A stretch of DNA of 64,000 nucleotides from Acidimicrobiales bacterium (GTDB taxonomy: Bacteria > Actinomycetota > Acidimicrobiia > Acidimicrobiales > MedAcidi-G1), in NCBI GenBank assembly GCA_028823445.1, contig JAPKBH010000003.1, positions 54,857-118,856 of the forward strand. Reading direction: 5' to 3'. A program made the position numbers and the translations under genes. A model generated the notes under the pieces. That model had not been told where the DNA came from. It saw nothing but the letters and a program-made list of their open reading frames with translations, and did no database searches. This document shows positions 1-8,197 of the stretch, one piece after another; within the stretch, counting starts at the first letter, position 1, and each line of letters begins with the position of its first letter.

Positions 1-848
1 CTGGGCTAGAAACGCCCGCCGCTGGCCAAGTGTTTTGGGAAGAGCAGAATTTGACGGCCGTTGCGGCTCATCAACGGGGTTTCGGCATGATGTTTCAAGA
101 CCATGCTTTGTTTGGCCATTTATCGGTAGCCGCCAACGTGGCTTTTGGTTTGCGTATTGCTGGCTGGGGGGTTGGGCAACGTCAGCAGAAGGTGGCCGAG
201 TTGCTGGAGTTAGTGGGGTTGGTCGGTTTCGAAGGCCGCTCGGTTGAGACTTTGTCGGGCGGGGAGGCTCAGCGGGTGGCTTTGGCTCGTTCTTTGGCTC
301 CGGACCCTCGTTTGTTGATGTTGGATGAGCCGTTGGCTTCGTTGGATCGTGCTTTGCGGGGTCGTTTGGTTAACGACTTGGGCCAGCTTTTGCGTGGGTT
401 GGGCCAGTCGGCTATTTATGTCACCCACGATTATGGCGAGGCGTTTGCTTTGGCTGATCGTATTGCGGTGATGGATGGCGGTCGTATTGCTCGTTGTGGT
501 CGGCCGGTTGAGGTGTGGGCTGATCCGCAGACGGAAGCGGTGGCGCGCAGTATTGGTCATCAAAATATTTTGTCGCTCGATAATCAAGGCCATTGCGTGT
601 TGGGACGGTTGGGTGGTCAGGCGGGTTTGGTGTTGGTGCGTTCCGATGGCTTGCGTTTGGCGCCTTCTGGGGTGGGGGCTCGGGTAGTCGGGTCGGTGTT
701 TTCGCAAGGTCGTTACGATCTTCAAGTCGAAGTCGGTGGTCAACTTTTGCAGTTAAGCGCTGTTGAGCCGGTGGGTCTGGGTGACTCGGTGTATTTGGCT
801 TGGCCCGATGATGCGGTGGTTCCGTTAGTGGCTTCGGCGGACGGTTAG
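1..848 (+). CDS. ABC importer ATP-binding protein (5' end outside window)
   Basis: This is the ATPase of an ABC importer, probably of the iron(III)/thiamine/spermidine type. The reading frame is already open at base 3 with no stop, so the start and the Walker A loop lie upstream of the window. Visible in order are the Q-loop (MMFQDHALF), the ABC signature LSGGEAQRVALARSLA, Walker B LLMLDEPLASLD and the H-loop YVTHD. These are followed by a C-terminal stretch of about 100 residues that fits a TOBE substrate-sensing domain. An internal GTG at 30 is not a credible start because conserved sequence precedes it. Its stop overlaps tail to tail with the stop of the next, opposite gene. The substrate cannot be told without the permease and binding protein, which must lie to the left. 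Confidence 0.9.
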   Translation, partial: GLETPAAGQVFWEEQNLTAVAAHQRGFGMMFQDHALFGHLSVAANVAFGLRIAGWGVGQRQQKVAELLELVGLVGFEGRSVETLSGGEAQRVALARSLAPDPRLLMLDEPLASLDRALRGRLVNDLGQLLRGLGQSAIYVTHDYGEAFALADRIAVMDGGRIARCGRPVEVWADPQTEAVARSIGHQNILSLDNQGHCVLGRLGGQAGLVLVRSDGLRLAPSGVGARVVGSVFSQGRYDLQVEVGGQLLQLSAVEPVGLGDSVYLAWPDDAVVPLVASADG

Positions 849-2401
849 TTAAAGAGTTCCGCTACTCGGGAGCGTATTATTTTGCCCATGGTGTTGCGTT
901 CAAAGTGTTCAACAATGCGCCAGGTGTCGGGCACTTTGTAACTGGCGAGTTTTTGGCCGGCGAACTTGGCGAGGTCTTCAAGGTCGAGGTTGGGGTCGGC
1001 CACTAAGGCGGCGGCTACTCGTTGGCCGAGACGTTCATCGGGGAGGCCCAGCACGATGACTTGGTCGACACCCGGGTAGGTCAACAGCACCCGTTCTACT
1101 TCGGTGGGGTACACGTTGGCGCCGCCGCGCAGAATCAGGTCGCTGCGCCTTCCTTGCAAGGTGAGTAACCCGTCTTGATCGAGGTAACCCAAGTCACCGG
1201 TGTGCAGTAACCCGCAGCGCAGTGCTTTCTGGGTGGCTTGGGGTTGGTTCCAGTAGCCCAGCATGGGGGTCCATACTCCGGCCCAGGGGCCAGTGGTTTG
1301 TGGGCCGATACAAACTTCGCCGGTTTGGCCGGCGGCCAGTGGCAGGTCGTTGTCGTCCAGAATGTGTAAGACCACGGGGTCTAGGGCTTGGCCGGCACCG
1401 TTTCCGTCGGCTTGAGGGGCATCGTGGCGTTGACGCACTACCCCGGAGGGGGCTTCAGAAAGCCCGTAGCCCATGGTGCAGGGGAAGCCGAACTTGTCTT
1501 GCCATGCTTGGCGTAGTTCTGGCGGGGTGGGCCCGGCGCCCACGATGACTTGGCTTAGTGAGGAGAGTTGTTGGGCAGTAATTTTTGGGTCGTGGACCAT
1601 GTCGTGTATTTGGGTGGGGACCATGAGCAGCCGATTGATTTTGGTTTTTTCAATACCTTGGGCGATGCTGGCCGCCGGGCCGGGGTTCAAAATAACGGTG
1701 GTGGTACCGCGGGCAAAAGCTGAGACCGGCCCCAAGATCATCATGTTGAGCACGGTTAAGGCCAAAGCGGTGCCGTTGCGTTCGTTGAGCAGTGGTGGGT
1801 ACAGGGTGCGGGTGCTGACCCCGGGCCATAACAGGTTGTGTTGGCTGTGTACGGCTCCTTTGGGGCGCCCGGTGGTGCCGCTGGTGTAGGCAATGGCCGC
1901 TGGTGCGTGGGGGTCAATAAGAGTTTCTGGTGCTGGGTGTCCGGCGGCCAGCAGGTCTTGCCACTGAGGGAGGCACAGGCTGGGTCGGTTGCCTACGGGA
2001 CGGTCGGGATCGGTGAGAACTAGCGAGGCTTGGGCGTCGTCCATCATCCAGCAGGCTTCGTCGTCGCTGAGGTTGGGGTTTATGCCGAGCCATAGGGCGC
2101 CGAGTTGTTGGGTGGCCAAGAAGGCTTCGACGAGTGCTGGGCCGTTGGCCATGCGGGCGACCACTCGGTCGCCGGGGCGGATGCCCAGAGAGGTCAATCC
2201 GCCGGCCGCCGCATTGACTCGATCGGCCAGTGCCTGCCAAGAGTATTCGGTTTGGTCGTGTACGAGGGCCAACCGTTGGGGGTGGTGGGCCAACCCGTAG
2301 TTCAAGAGGCTGGCGGTGGTGAAGGGCCCTTGGGGGGCAGGGTTGGGGGCGGGGCGTACCACCAGTCCTCGGTGGTCCAGCGTGAGCGCCGGAGGGTTCA
2401 T
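845..2401 (-). CDS. AMP-dependent acyl-CoA synthetase/ligase
   Basis: Member of the ANL superfamily that activates a carboxylic acid as acyl-AMP and transfers it to CoA. The P-loop-like AMP motif AYTSGTTGRPKGAV is near residue 175. The hinge/adenylate motifs (LHTGDLGYLDQDG, GRRSDLILRGG) follow, and the C-terminal catalytic lysine lies in NTMGKIIRS. The length of about 518 residues is normal. I chose ATG 2401 because it forms an ATGA overlap with the stop of the upstream carboxylesterase gene. A TTG at 2416 would add five residues but lies inside that gene. It is the last gene of a minus-strand run with an esterase and a thiolase, so a role in fatty or branched acid breakdown is likely. The exact acid is unknown. 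Confidence 0.92.
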   Translation of the reverse strand: MNPPALTLDHRGLVVRPAPNPAPQGPFTTASLLNYGLAHHPQRLALVHDQTEYSWQALADRVNAAAGGLTSLGIRPGDRVVARMANGPALVEAFLATQQLGALWLGINPNLSDDEACWMMDDAQASLVLTDPDRPVGNRPSLCLPQWQDLLAAGHPAPETLIDPHAPAAIAYTSGTTGRPKGAVHSQHNLLWPGVSTRTLYPPLLNERNGTALALTVLNMMILGPVSAFARGTTTVILNPGPAASIAQGIEKTKINRLLMVPTQIHDMVHDPKITAQQLSSLSQVIVGAGPTPPELRQAWQDKFGFPCTMGYGLSEAPSGVVRQRHDAPQADGNGAGQALDPVVLHILDDNDLPLAAGQTGEVCIGPQTTGPWAGVWTPMLGYWNQPQATQKALRCGLLHTGDLGYLDQDGLLTLQGRRSDLILRGGANVYPTEVERVLLTYPGVDQVIVLGLPDERLGQRVAAALVADPNLDLEDLAKFAGQKLASYKVPDTWRIVEHFERNTMGKIIRSRVAELFN

Positions 2402-3894
2402 CGCAGATGCTGCCAAAGTTCACGCTCTTGGGGCTCTGGGTCACGCAGCAAGGTGTGCTGGTTGTCGAACTCCATAACGTGGCGGTCTTCCGGGGTGTAG
2501 GTGGGCCAGGTGCCGAGGGTTTCTGTGGAGGGGTTCCCGGTGGTGATGAATGCCCCCCAGGCTTGGTGCATGGCTTGGGCCAGCGCATCAGGGCGCTCTA
2601 CGTCACCCAAAAAATCGCTGACCCCGGGGCGGTCCAAAGTGTTGAAGGTGAAGGGAATTTCTAGAGCATGAGAGGCCCCTAAGAGCCCATCGAGGGCGTG
2701 GGAATCCCATGAGAATTGGTACATGAAGGTGGTGGCTTGGTGGCTGTCTCGGTGGTCGGCTAAACGAATGGCGGGGATGCGAAAGACCCAGTCGGTAGAG
2801 ATGGCACAAGCCAGCCAACCGGGGGCGAGGTGGCCGAGGCGTTGCCGGTACACGGCCAGCAGGTTTTCTGGGTCGTCGACCATGCGTTCTACGTAACGCT
2901 CGGCTTGCTGCTCGTTGAGGCCGGTAATACCCCATAAGGCCATCTCGTCTTGGTTGGTGCCCAGAAGCAAAGCCACATCGGCGGCCGCCCCTTGGGCTAA
3001 GAGGTCAGCCGGTGGTTCAGGTAAAGCGGCGCTGCCCCACACCGGGTAGAAGGCATCAACTCCTTGGGCTCGGTTGTGGTCGTTTTCGATTACCCGTTGT
3101 TGGGCTTCTAAAATGTCTAAAACGGGCAGGGTGCGGAGCTCTTGGGCTGTGGGGTGGCCCAGTTCGGCAAGTAACTCACCGGCGATGGCCGTGCCGTCTT
3201 CTGGGGGGTGAATGTGGTGGGCGGCCCCACTTTGGGCGATGGCTTGGTGAAAAAGGCCATCGGTTTGGGGAGATGCCATCAGGTTGCAGACGCTAAAAGC
3301 ACCGGCCGATTCGCCGCCGATGGTGATGCGGCCGGGGTCACCGCCAAAGTTGGCAATGTTTTCTTTTACCCAACGCAGGGCCGCTATTTGGTCCAGGGTG
3401 CCGTTGAGTCCGGCGCTGGCCAGGTGGGGGTCTTGGGGAAAGTGAGGGCCAAGGTTGCAAAAACCCAAGGCGCCCAAGCGGTAGTTGATGGTGACCACCA
3501 CAATGTCGCTGGTTAAAGCAAACGAGGTGCCGTCGTACCAAGGCACGGCGCCCTGCCCGTGCAAGTAGGCGCCACCGTGGATCCACACATAAACGGGGCG
3601 TTGTTGGTCGTCAACGGCTGGGGTGACGATGTTCAGGGTGAGGCAATCTTCGTCCCAGTCCACGGGGATACGGTTGGTGAGCCCTTCGCCGGGGAGTTGG
3701 GGGGCGGCCGGACCTGAGCGGCGAGCATCTCGTACCCCTTCCCAGGGTTCTGGCGCTTGGGGGGGAGCAAAGCGCAGTTCACCGGTGGGGGATGCCGCAT
3801 AGGGAATCCCAGAAAAACGGTGGGCTCCGCGGCGGGTGCGACCGGCTACTGGGCCTTGGGCGGTTTGGGCTTGGGGTTGTTCGGTGGTTTCCAT
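2398..3894 (-). CDS. Type B carboxylesterase
   Basis: Alpha/beta-hydrolase of the carboxylesterase type B (PnbA/cholinesterase) family, which hydrolyses carboxylic esters. The family signature DEDCLTLNI lies at about residues 81-89. The oxyanion-hole segment VWIHGGAYLHGQG is near 103-115, and the nucleophile is Ser196 in GGESAGAF. The His segment near residue 400 (GASHALEIPFTF) resembles the usual HGAELPFVF block, so the catalytic His is probably here. The 498-residue length is normal. No signal peptide is evident, so it is probably cytoplasmic. ATG 3894 shares one base with the stop of the thiolase gene (TGATG), and its own stop overlaps the acyl-CoA ligase start. The three genes are therefore translationally coupled. 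An esterase releasing an acid that the next enzyme activates is a sensible but unproven reading. Confidence 0.92.
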   Translation of the reverse strand: METTEQPQAQTAQGPVAGRTRRGAHRFSGIPYAASPTGELRFAPPQAPEPWEGVRDARRSGPAAPQLPGEGLTNRIPVDWDEDCLTLNIVTPAVDDQQRPVYVWIHGGAYLHGQGAVPWYDGTSFALTSDIVVVTINYRLGALGFCNLGPHFPQDPHLASAGLNGTLDQIAALRWVKENIANFGGDPGRITIGGESAGAFSVCNLMASPQTDGLFHQAIAQSGAAHHIHPPEDGTAIAGELLAELGHPTAQELRTLPVLDILEAQQRVIENDHNRAQGVDAFYPVWGSAALPEPPADLLAQGAAADVALLLGTNQDEMALWGITGLNEQQAERYVERMVDDPENLLAVYRQRLGHLAPGWLACAISTDWVFRIPAIRLADHRDSHQATTFMYQFSWDSHALDGLLGASHALEIPFTFNTLDRPGVSDFLGDVERPDALAQAMHQAWGAFITTGNPSTETLGTWPTYTPEDRHVMEFDNQHTLLRDPEPQERELWQHLR

Positions 3895-5072
3895 CAGACC
3901 TTTATAACCAATGCTTCGCCTTGACCGCCACCTCCGCAGAGGGCGGCCGCTCCGAGGCCACCGCCTTGGCGTTTGAGTTGGTAGGCCAGGGTTAAGGCCA
4001 CACGGGTTCCTGACATGCCGATGGGGTGGCCTAAGGCGATAGCCCCACCATTGACGTTGACCACGCTGTCGGGCACCCCGAGGGCTTCGGTGGAGGCCAG
4101 AGCTACGGCGGCGAAGGCTTCGTTGATTTCGAAGAGGTCAAGGTCGGCCACCGAAAGGTTGGTGCCGGCTAAAGCTTTTTCGATGGCGTTGGAGGGTTGG
4201 TTTAACAAACTGGTGTCGGGGCCGGCTACCTGGCCGTGGGCCACAATTTCGGCCAGAGGTTCAATGCCGAGTGTTTCGGCGTGTTTCATGGTGGTGACGA
4301 TGACGGCGGCCGCTCCGTCAGATATTTGCGAGGCGTTGCCGGCGGTCAGGTTGCCGTCGGGGGCAAAGGCTGGGGCTAAACGCCCGAGGGTTTCTTGGTC
4401 AATGCCGGGGCGAATGCCTTCATCATCGGCGACCACCACGGGGTCGCCGCGGCGCTGGGCGATGCTTACCGGTACGATTTCTTCGGCCAGTAAACCAGCG
4501 GCTTGGGCGGCGGCTGCTCGTTGGTGCGAGGCCACCGCTAGGGCATCTTGGGGGCTGCGTTCCATGCCTCGTTGGGCGGCGTAGCGTTCGGTGGCTTCAC
4601 CCATGGCGCAGTGTTCCAGGGTGCAGGTGAGGCCGTCGTGCATCATGGAGTCCACGAGTTTTCCGTCGCCAATGCGGTAGCCGGAGCGGGCTTTGGTTAA
4701 GAGATACGGGGCGTTGGTCATGGATTCCATGCCTCCAGCAATGATCATTTCTGCTTCGCCGAGGCGAATCATTTGGCTGGCTAAGTGAATGGCGTGCAGG
4801 CCCGACAGGCAGGCTCGGTTTAGCAAGGTTGATGGGGTGGTTAGGGGGATTCCAGCATCGGCGGCGGCTCGGCGGGCCGGTACTTGGCCTACCCCGGCTG
4901 CAACCACGTTGCCCAGGTAGGCGAAATCTATTTGCTCGGGGGTAACGCCTGCTCGCTTGAGGGCGCCCTTGATGGCCACCGCTCCGAGGTCGGTGGCGCT
5001 TTGGCTGGCCAGAGAGCCTTGGAGTTTACCAATGGGGGTGCGGGCTCCGCTTAAAATAACTATGGGCGACAT
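3894..5072 (-). CDS. Acetyl-CoA C-acyltransferase (thiolase)
   Basis: Thiolase that cleaves 3-ketoacyl-CoA to acetyl-CoA plus a shortened acyl-CoA, or condenses two acetyl-CoA in the reverse direction. The acyl-enzyme cysteine is Cys88 in NRACLSGLHA. GGMESMTNAPYLL and NEAFAAVALAS are typical thiolase blocks. The catalytic His lies in GGAIALGHPIGMSGTR and the second Cys in AALCGGGGQG. At 392 residues it has the usual length. It is first in a coupled three-gene run with the esterase and acyl-CoA ligase, which favours a degradative role. The ABC exporter upstream is separated by 30 bases and is probably a separate function. AtoB/PhaA-type and FadA-type thiolases cannot be separated by eye. Confidence 0.95.
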   Translation of the reverse strand: MSPIVILSGARTPIGKLQGSLASQSATDLGAVAIKGALKRAGVTPEQIDFAYLGNVVAAGVGQVPARRAAADAGIPLTTPSTLLNRACLSGLHAIHLASQMIRLGEAEMIIAGGMESMTNAPYLLTKARSGYRIGDGKLVDSMMHDGLTCTLEHCAMGEATERYAAQRGMERSPQDALAVASHQRAAAAQAAGLLAEEIVPVSIAQRRGDPVVVADDEGIRPGIDQETLGRLAPAFAPDGNLTAGNASQISDGAAAVIVTTMKHAETLGIEPLAEIVAHGQVAGPDTSLLNQPSNAIEKALAGTNLSVADLDLFEINEAFAAVALASTEALGVPDSVVNVNGGAIALGHPIGMSGTRVALTLAYQLKRQGGGLGAAALCGGGGQGEALVIKV

Positions 5073-5102
5073 GGTTCTCCTGGTAGCAACGTGGGGTTTA
5101 CG

Positions 5103-6989
5103 TTACTCGCTGGTTGGGCTTTGGTCTGAGTCGGCGCCTACCAAGGTGGACCACAGGTCTTGGTAGAGGCCACCGGCTTTTCTGAGTTCTTGGTGGGTGC
5201 CTCGTTCAATTATTTGGCCTTGGTCAAGGACCACAATTTCGTCGGCGGCCATCACGGTGGAAAGCCGGTGAGCGATAACCACAGAGGTTCGGTCGACGAG
5301 TGCTTCGCCGAGGGCGGCTTGTACCAGTGCTTCGTTTTCGGTATCGAGGTGGCTGGTGGCTTCGTCCAAAATGACGATGAGCGGGTCTTTAACCAGCAGG
5401 CGGGCGATAGCGAGGCGTTGTTTTTCTCCTCCGGAAAGCCGGTAGCCCCGTTCTCCTACCATGGTGTCAAACCCTTCGGGGAGGTCTTCAATGACGTGGA
5501 GAATGCGAGCAGAACGGCAGGCCTCGATCAGGTCTTGGTCGGTGGCTTCGGGGCGGGCGTAACGCAGGTTTTCGCCTATTGATTCATGGAACAAGTGGGG
5601 GTCTTGGCTGACTACCCCGATGCGGGCTCGTAACCCGTCTTGAGTTAGCGACCGTACGTCGTGCCCATCAATGGAGACGGCTCCTTCGGTAACGTCGTAG
5701 AGGCGAGGGATCAACGAGGCCATGGTGCTTTTTCCGGCACCTGAGGGGCCCACTATGGCTAACATTTTTCCCGGTTCAACCGAGAGGTCAATATTTTTGA
5801 GGACCAGTCGTTCTGGTTCGTTGGGGTCGGTCAGGATTTCGGTTTCTAGTGAGGCCACGGTGGTTTCCCCGGGTGAGGGGTAGCGAAACGACACGTTGTC
5901 AAAGCGTAAGCCGCCAGAAGATAAGAGGTTTTGGGGGTCTTGGGCATCGGGGGCGTCAGCCACTGGGTTTTGGGCATCGAGTACTTCAAAGACTCGTTCG
6001 AACGAAACGAAGGCGGCCATGAGGTCAACGCGGGCGGTGGTGAGTTGGGTGAGGGGGCCAAAGAGTTGGGTAACCAGCACGCCTAGCGAAGCGAGGGTGC
6101 CGATGGTGATGGCTCCTTCGATGGCCAGCGAGCCGCCTAGCCAGTAAACGGCGGCGGTACCGAGGGCGCCTAGCAAGGTAAGAGCAATAACGAAGGTGCG
6201 GCTATAAATAGCGTTGCGGATGCCGATTTGTCGTACCCGGTCGGCCCGATTGGCGAACCCGTCGCGTTCTTCGTCGGGTCGGCCAAAGAGTTTGGCCAGC
6301 AACGCACCGGACACGTTGAAGCGTTCGGTCATGGTGTTGTTCATGGAGGCATTGAGGTTCATGCCTTCTCGAGTGATGTCGGCCACTATTTGGCCAACTC
6401 TGCGGGCCGGGAAAACAAAAAGTGGCAGCATGACGAGTGCTAAAACGGTGATTCGCCATTCCAGGATCATCATGGTGGTGACGGTGACAATTGCGGTAAT
6501 GGTGTTAGATACCACCGTGCCCAGCGTGCCGGTGAGCGCTCGTTGGGCACCGATGACGTCGTTGTTGAGGCGGCTCACCAGAGCACCGGTTTGGGTGCGG
6601 GTAAAAAAGGAGAGGGGCAAGCGTTGTACGTGGTCAAACAAAGCGACGCGTAGGTCGTAGATGAGTCCTTCGCCGATGGAGGCTGACCAGAATCGTTCCA
6701 TGAAGGAAAGCACTGCTTGGGCAACGGCGGCTAGCACCACCATGCCGCCTAAAAAGGTGAGTTGGCGGCGGTCGCTGTTGGCGATGGCTCCGTCGATGAT
6801 TTGGCGAAAGAGCAGTGGCGGTACTACTCCCAGCAAAGAGGCGGCCACCAAGGTGAGTAAAAACCCGGTGATGCGTGAGCGGTAGGGGCGGGCGAACCCC
6901 CACACTCGGCGGCGGGTTTCGGGGCCGAGGTTTCCGGAGGCTGGTTGTTGATGCGCCATGGTGTGGAGCATGCGCATGGGTGAAGTCAT
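5103..6989 (-). CDS. ABC exporter, fused permease and ATPase
   Basis: Half-transporter of the MsbA/MdlB/LmrA type: an N-terminal six-helix membrane domain (about residues 30-330) fused to a nucleotide-binding domain. Visible are Walker A IVGPSGAGKST, the signature LSGGEKQRLAIARLL, Walker B LIVILDEATSHLD and the H-loop VIAHRLSTV. A substrate cannot be read from the sequence; lipid or drug efflux is typical for the family. The 628-residue length is normal. ATG 6989 is used, though two further in-frame ATGs lie within the first 12 codons and no strong ribosome binding site separates them. It follows the PrmA-like gene by 9 bases on the same strand. Confidence 0.92.
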   Translation of the reverse strand: MTSPMRMLHTMAHQQPASGNLGPETRRRVWGFARPYRSRITGFLLTLVAASLLGVVPPLLFRQIIDGAIANSDRRQLTFLGGMVVLAAVAQAVLSFMERFWSASIGEGLIYDLRVALFDHVQRLPLSFFTRTQTGALVSRLNNDVIGAQRALTGTLGTVVSNTITAIVTVTTMMILEWRITVLALVMLPLFVFPARRVGQIVADITREGMNLNASMNNTMTERFNVSGALLAKLFGRPDEERDGFANRADRVRQIGIRNAIYSRTFVIALTLLGALGTAAVYWLGGSLAIEGAITIGTLASLGVLVTQLFGPLTQLTTARVDLMAAFVSFERVFEVLDAQNPVADAPDAQDPQNLLSSGGLRFDNVSFRYPSPGETTVASLETEILTDPNEPERLVLKNIDLSVEPGKMLAIVGPSGAGKSTMASLIPRLYDVTEGAVSIDGHDVRSLTQDGLRARIGVVSQDPHLFHESIGENLRYARPEATDQDLIEACRSARILHVIEDLPEGFDTMVGERGYRLSGGEKQRLAIARLLVKDPLIVILDEATSHLDTENEALVQAALGEALVDRTSVVIAHRLSTVMAADEIVVLDQGQIIERGTHQELRKAGGLYQDLWSTLVGADSDQSPTSE

Positions 6990-6998
6990 GTGCGGAGC

Positions 6999-7604
6999 CT
7001 ACGGAGTCAAAACGATGGCTACCCATCCATCTTGGTGGGTGCACTGAGTTTCGGTGAAGTGGCCGGAGTAAAGGGCCGTCGTGTTGTCGGCTTGGTCAGC
7101 CGGGATACCGCTTAGCACGAGGTGGCCTGAAACTAATCGACAAAGGTCGCTGGCAAGTATTTTTTGTACGGAGGGCAAGACGTTGGCCACCACCAGGTCA
7201 AAGGGTTTAGTGAAAGAAGAAAGAAGACGAGTAGAGGCCTGAACTTCTACTTGGTTGGCTTGGGCATTGAAATCGGTCCAGGCCACCGCGTTGGGGTCGT
7301 TGTCGATGCCGGTTACCGAACTTGCCCCGGCACAAGCAGCCGCAATGCCCAGCACCCCTGAACCGCATCCGGCGTCTAACACGGTGTGTCCGGGTTCAAT
7401 CAGGCGATCTATTTCGGCCAGCACCAACTGGGTGGTGGGGTGGGCGCCGTGCCCAAAGGTGGGCCCTGGGTCAATACTCAAGGGAATCTCGCCCACCGGG
7501 TCACACCAAGGCGGTGAGACCCCGAAACGTCCTATTACCAAAGGTTTGAGGTGGGGGCGTTGGTTTTGCGCCCACTCGGGGAGGGCAGTGGGGCCGTCAA
7601 CCAC
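6999..7604 (-). CDS. PrmA-like SAM-dependent methyltransferase, short form
   Basis: Class I methyltransferase related to PrmA, the enzyme that methylates ribosomal protein L11. The PrmA-type block DPGPTFGHGAHPTTQ precedes the SAM motif I, LDAGCGSGVLGIAAA. An acidic motif II (TGIDNDPNAV) and the catalytic-loop variant VVANVLPS (usually NIL) follow. Classical PrmA is near 290 residues with an N-terminal substrate-binding domain. Here only about 200 residues are present, so that domain is mostly missing. I chose GTG 7604, just after the MaoC stop, with AGGG 11 bases upstream. A longer frame starting at 7670 would overlap MaoC by 59 bases and its extra residues do not look conserved. The target may be L11 or another protein. 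Confidence 0.75.
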   Translation of the reverse strand: MVDGPTALPEWAQNQRPHLKPLVIGRFGVSPPWCDPVGEIPLSIDPGPTFGHGAHPTTQLVLAEIDRLIEPGHTVLDAGCGSGVLGIAAACAGASSVTGIDNDPNAVAWTDFNAQANQVEVQASTRLLSSFTKPFDLVVANVLPSVQKILASDLCRLVSGHLVLSGIPADQADNTTALYSGHFTETQCTHQDGWVAIVLTP

Positions 7605-7611
7605 CGAAGGT

Positions 7612-8076
7612 TCAACCCTGGAAAAGGGTAAGGGAGTCGTAAAGCACCGAAGGCACCTCCACCCCTTCAACGTGGATCGCTACTTGGGTGGCGATCAGGG
7701 TGCCCTTTTTGTGTTCGCGTACTTCTTTCATGCGGCTACGGGCTCGCAGCATCGACCCGGACGGTACGGGAGCCAGAAAGCGCAGGCCGTCGGCGCCATA
7801 GTTAATGGCGTTGCGGATGCCGGTAATGGTGACGGCATTGTTGCGGTTAATGGAAGCCACCAAACTGAGGGTAAAAAACCCATGGGCGATGGTCCCACCG
7901 AAAGGGCCAGCGGCGGATTTTTCTTCGTCTACGTGAATCCATTGCTGGTCACCGGTGAGGTCAGCGAAGGTATTAATTTTTTCTTGGGTCATGTGATATT
8001 CGGGTCCCCATTCGCCCCATTCTTCGGTGCAGGCGGCTTGTAATCCTTCAATATCGTCAAAAGCAATTTCGGTCAT
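7612..8076 (-). CDS. MaoC-like (R)-specific hydratase
   Basis: Single hot-dog fold enoyl-CoA hydratase of the MaoC/NodN type, adding water to 2-enoyl-CoA. The hydratase motif is clear: FADLTGDQQWIHVDEE followed by PFGGTIAHGFFTLSL, which carry the catalytic Asp and His. At 154 residues it is a normal single-domain member. AGGAG lies seven bases before ATG 8076. It is divergent from the acyl-CoA synthetase gene at 8198. The two face a shared 121-base promoter region, which fits joint work on acyl-CoA chains. Confidence 0.93.
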   Translation of the reverse strand: MTEIAFDDIEGLQAACTEEWGEWGPEYHMTQEKINTFADLTGDQQWIHVDEEKSAAGPFGGTIAHGFFTLSLVASINRNNAVTITGIRNAINYGADGLRFLAPVPSGSMLRARSRMKEVREHKKGTLIATQVAIHVEGVEVPSVLYDSLTLFQG

Positions 8077-8197
8077 GGTGGCTCCTATTGTGTATTTTTT
8101 CTTAACGCTGTTGGTAAAACTACTCGCCCGTCAAGGCGGGTGACCTATCGGGGCTCTATGGTCACGGGAGAACAATAATCTAAAGGGGCTTTTAACT

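Noticed and set aside
7255..8043. Plus-strand frame of about 260 residues
   Set aside because: Antisense of the PrmA-like and MaoC genes, both of which have clear motifs and a good ribosome binding site.
8125..8142. Hairpin considered as a terminator
   Set aside because: No T run follows on either strand and it lies between divergent genes.
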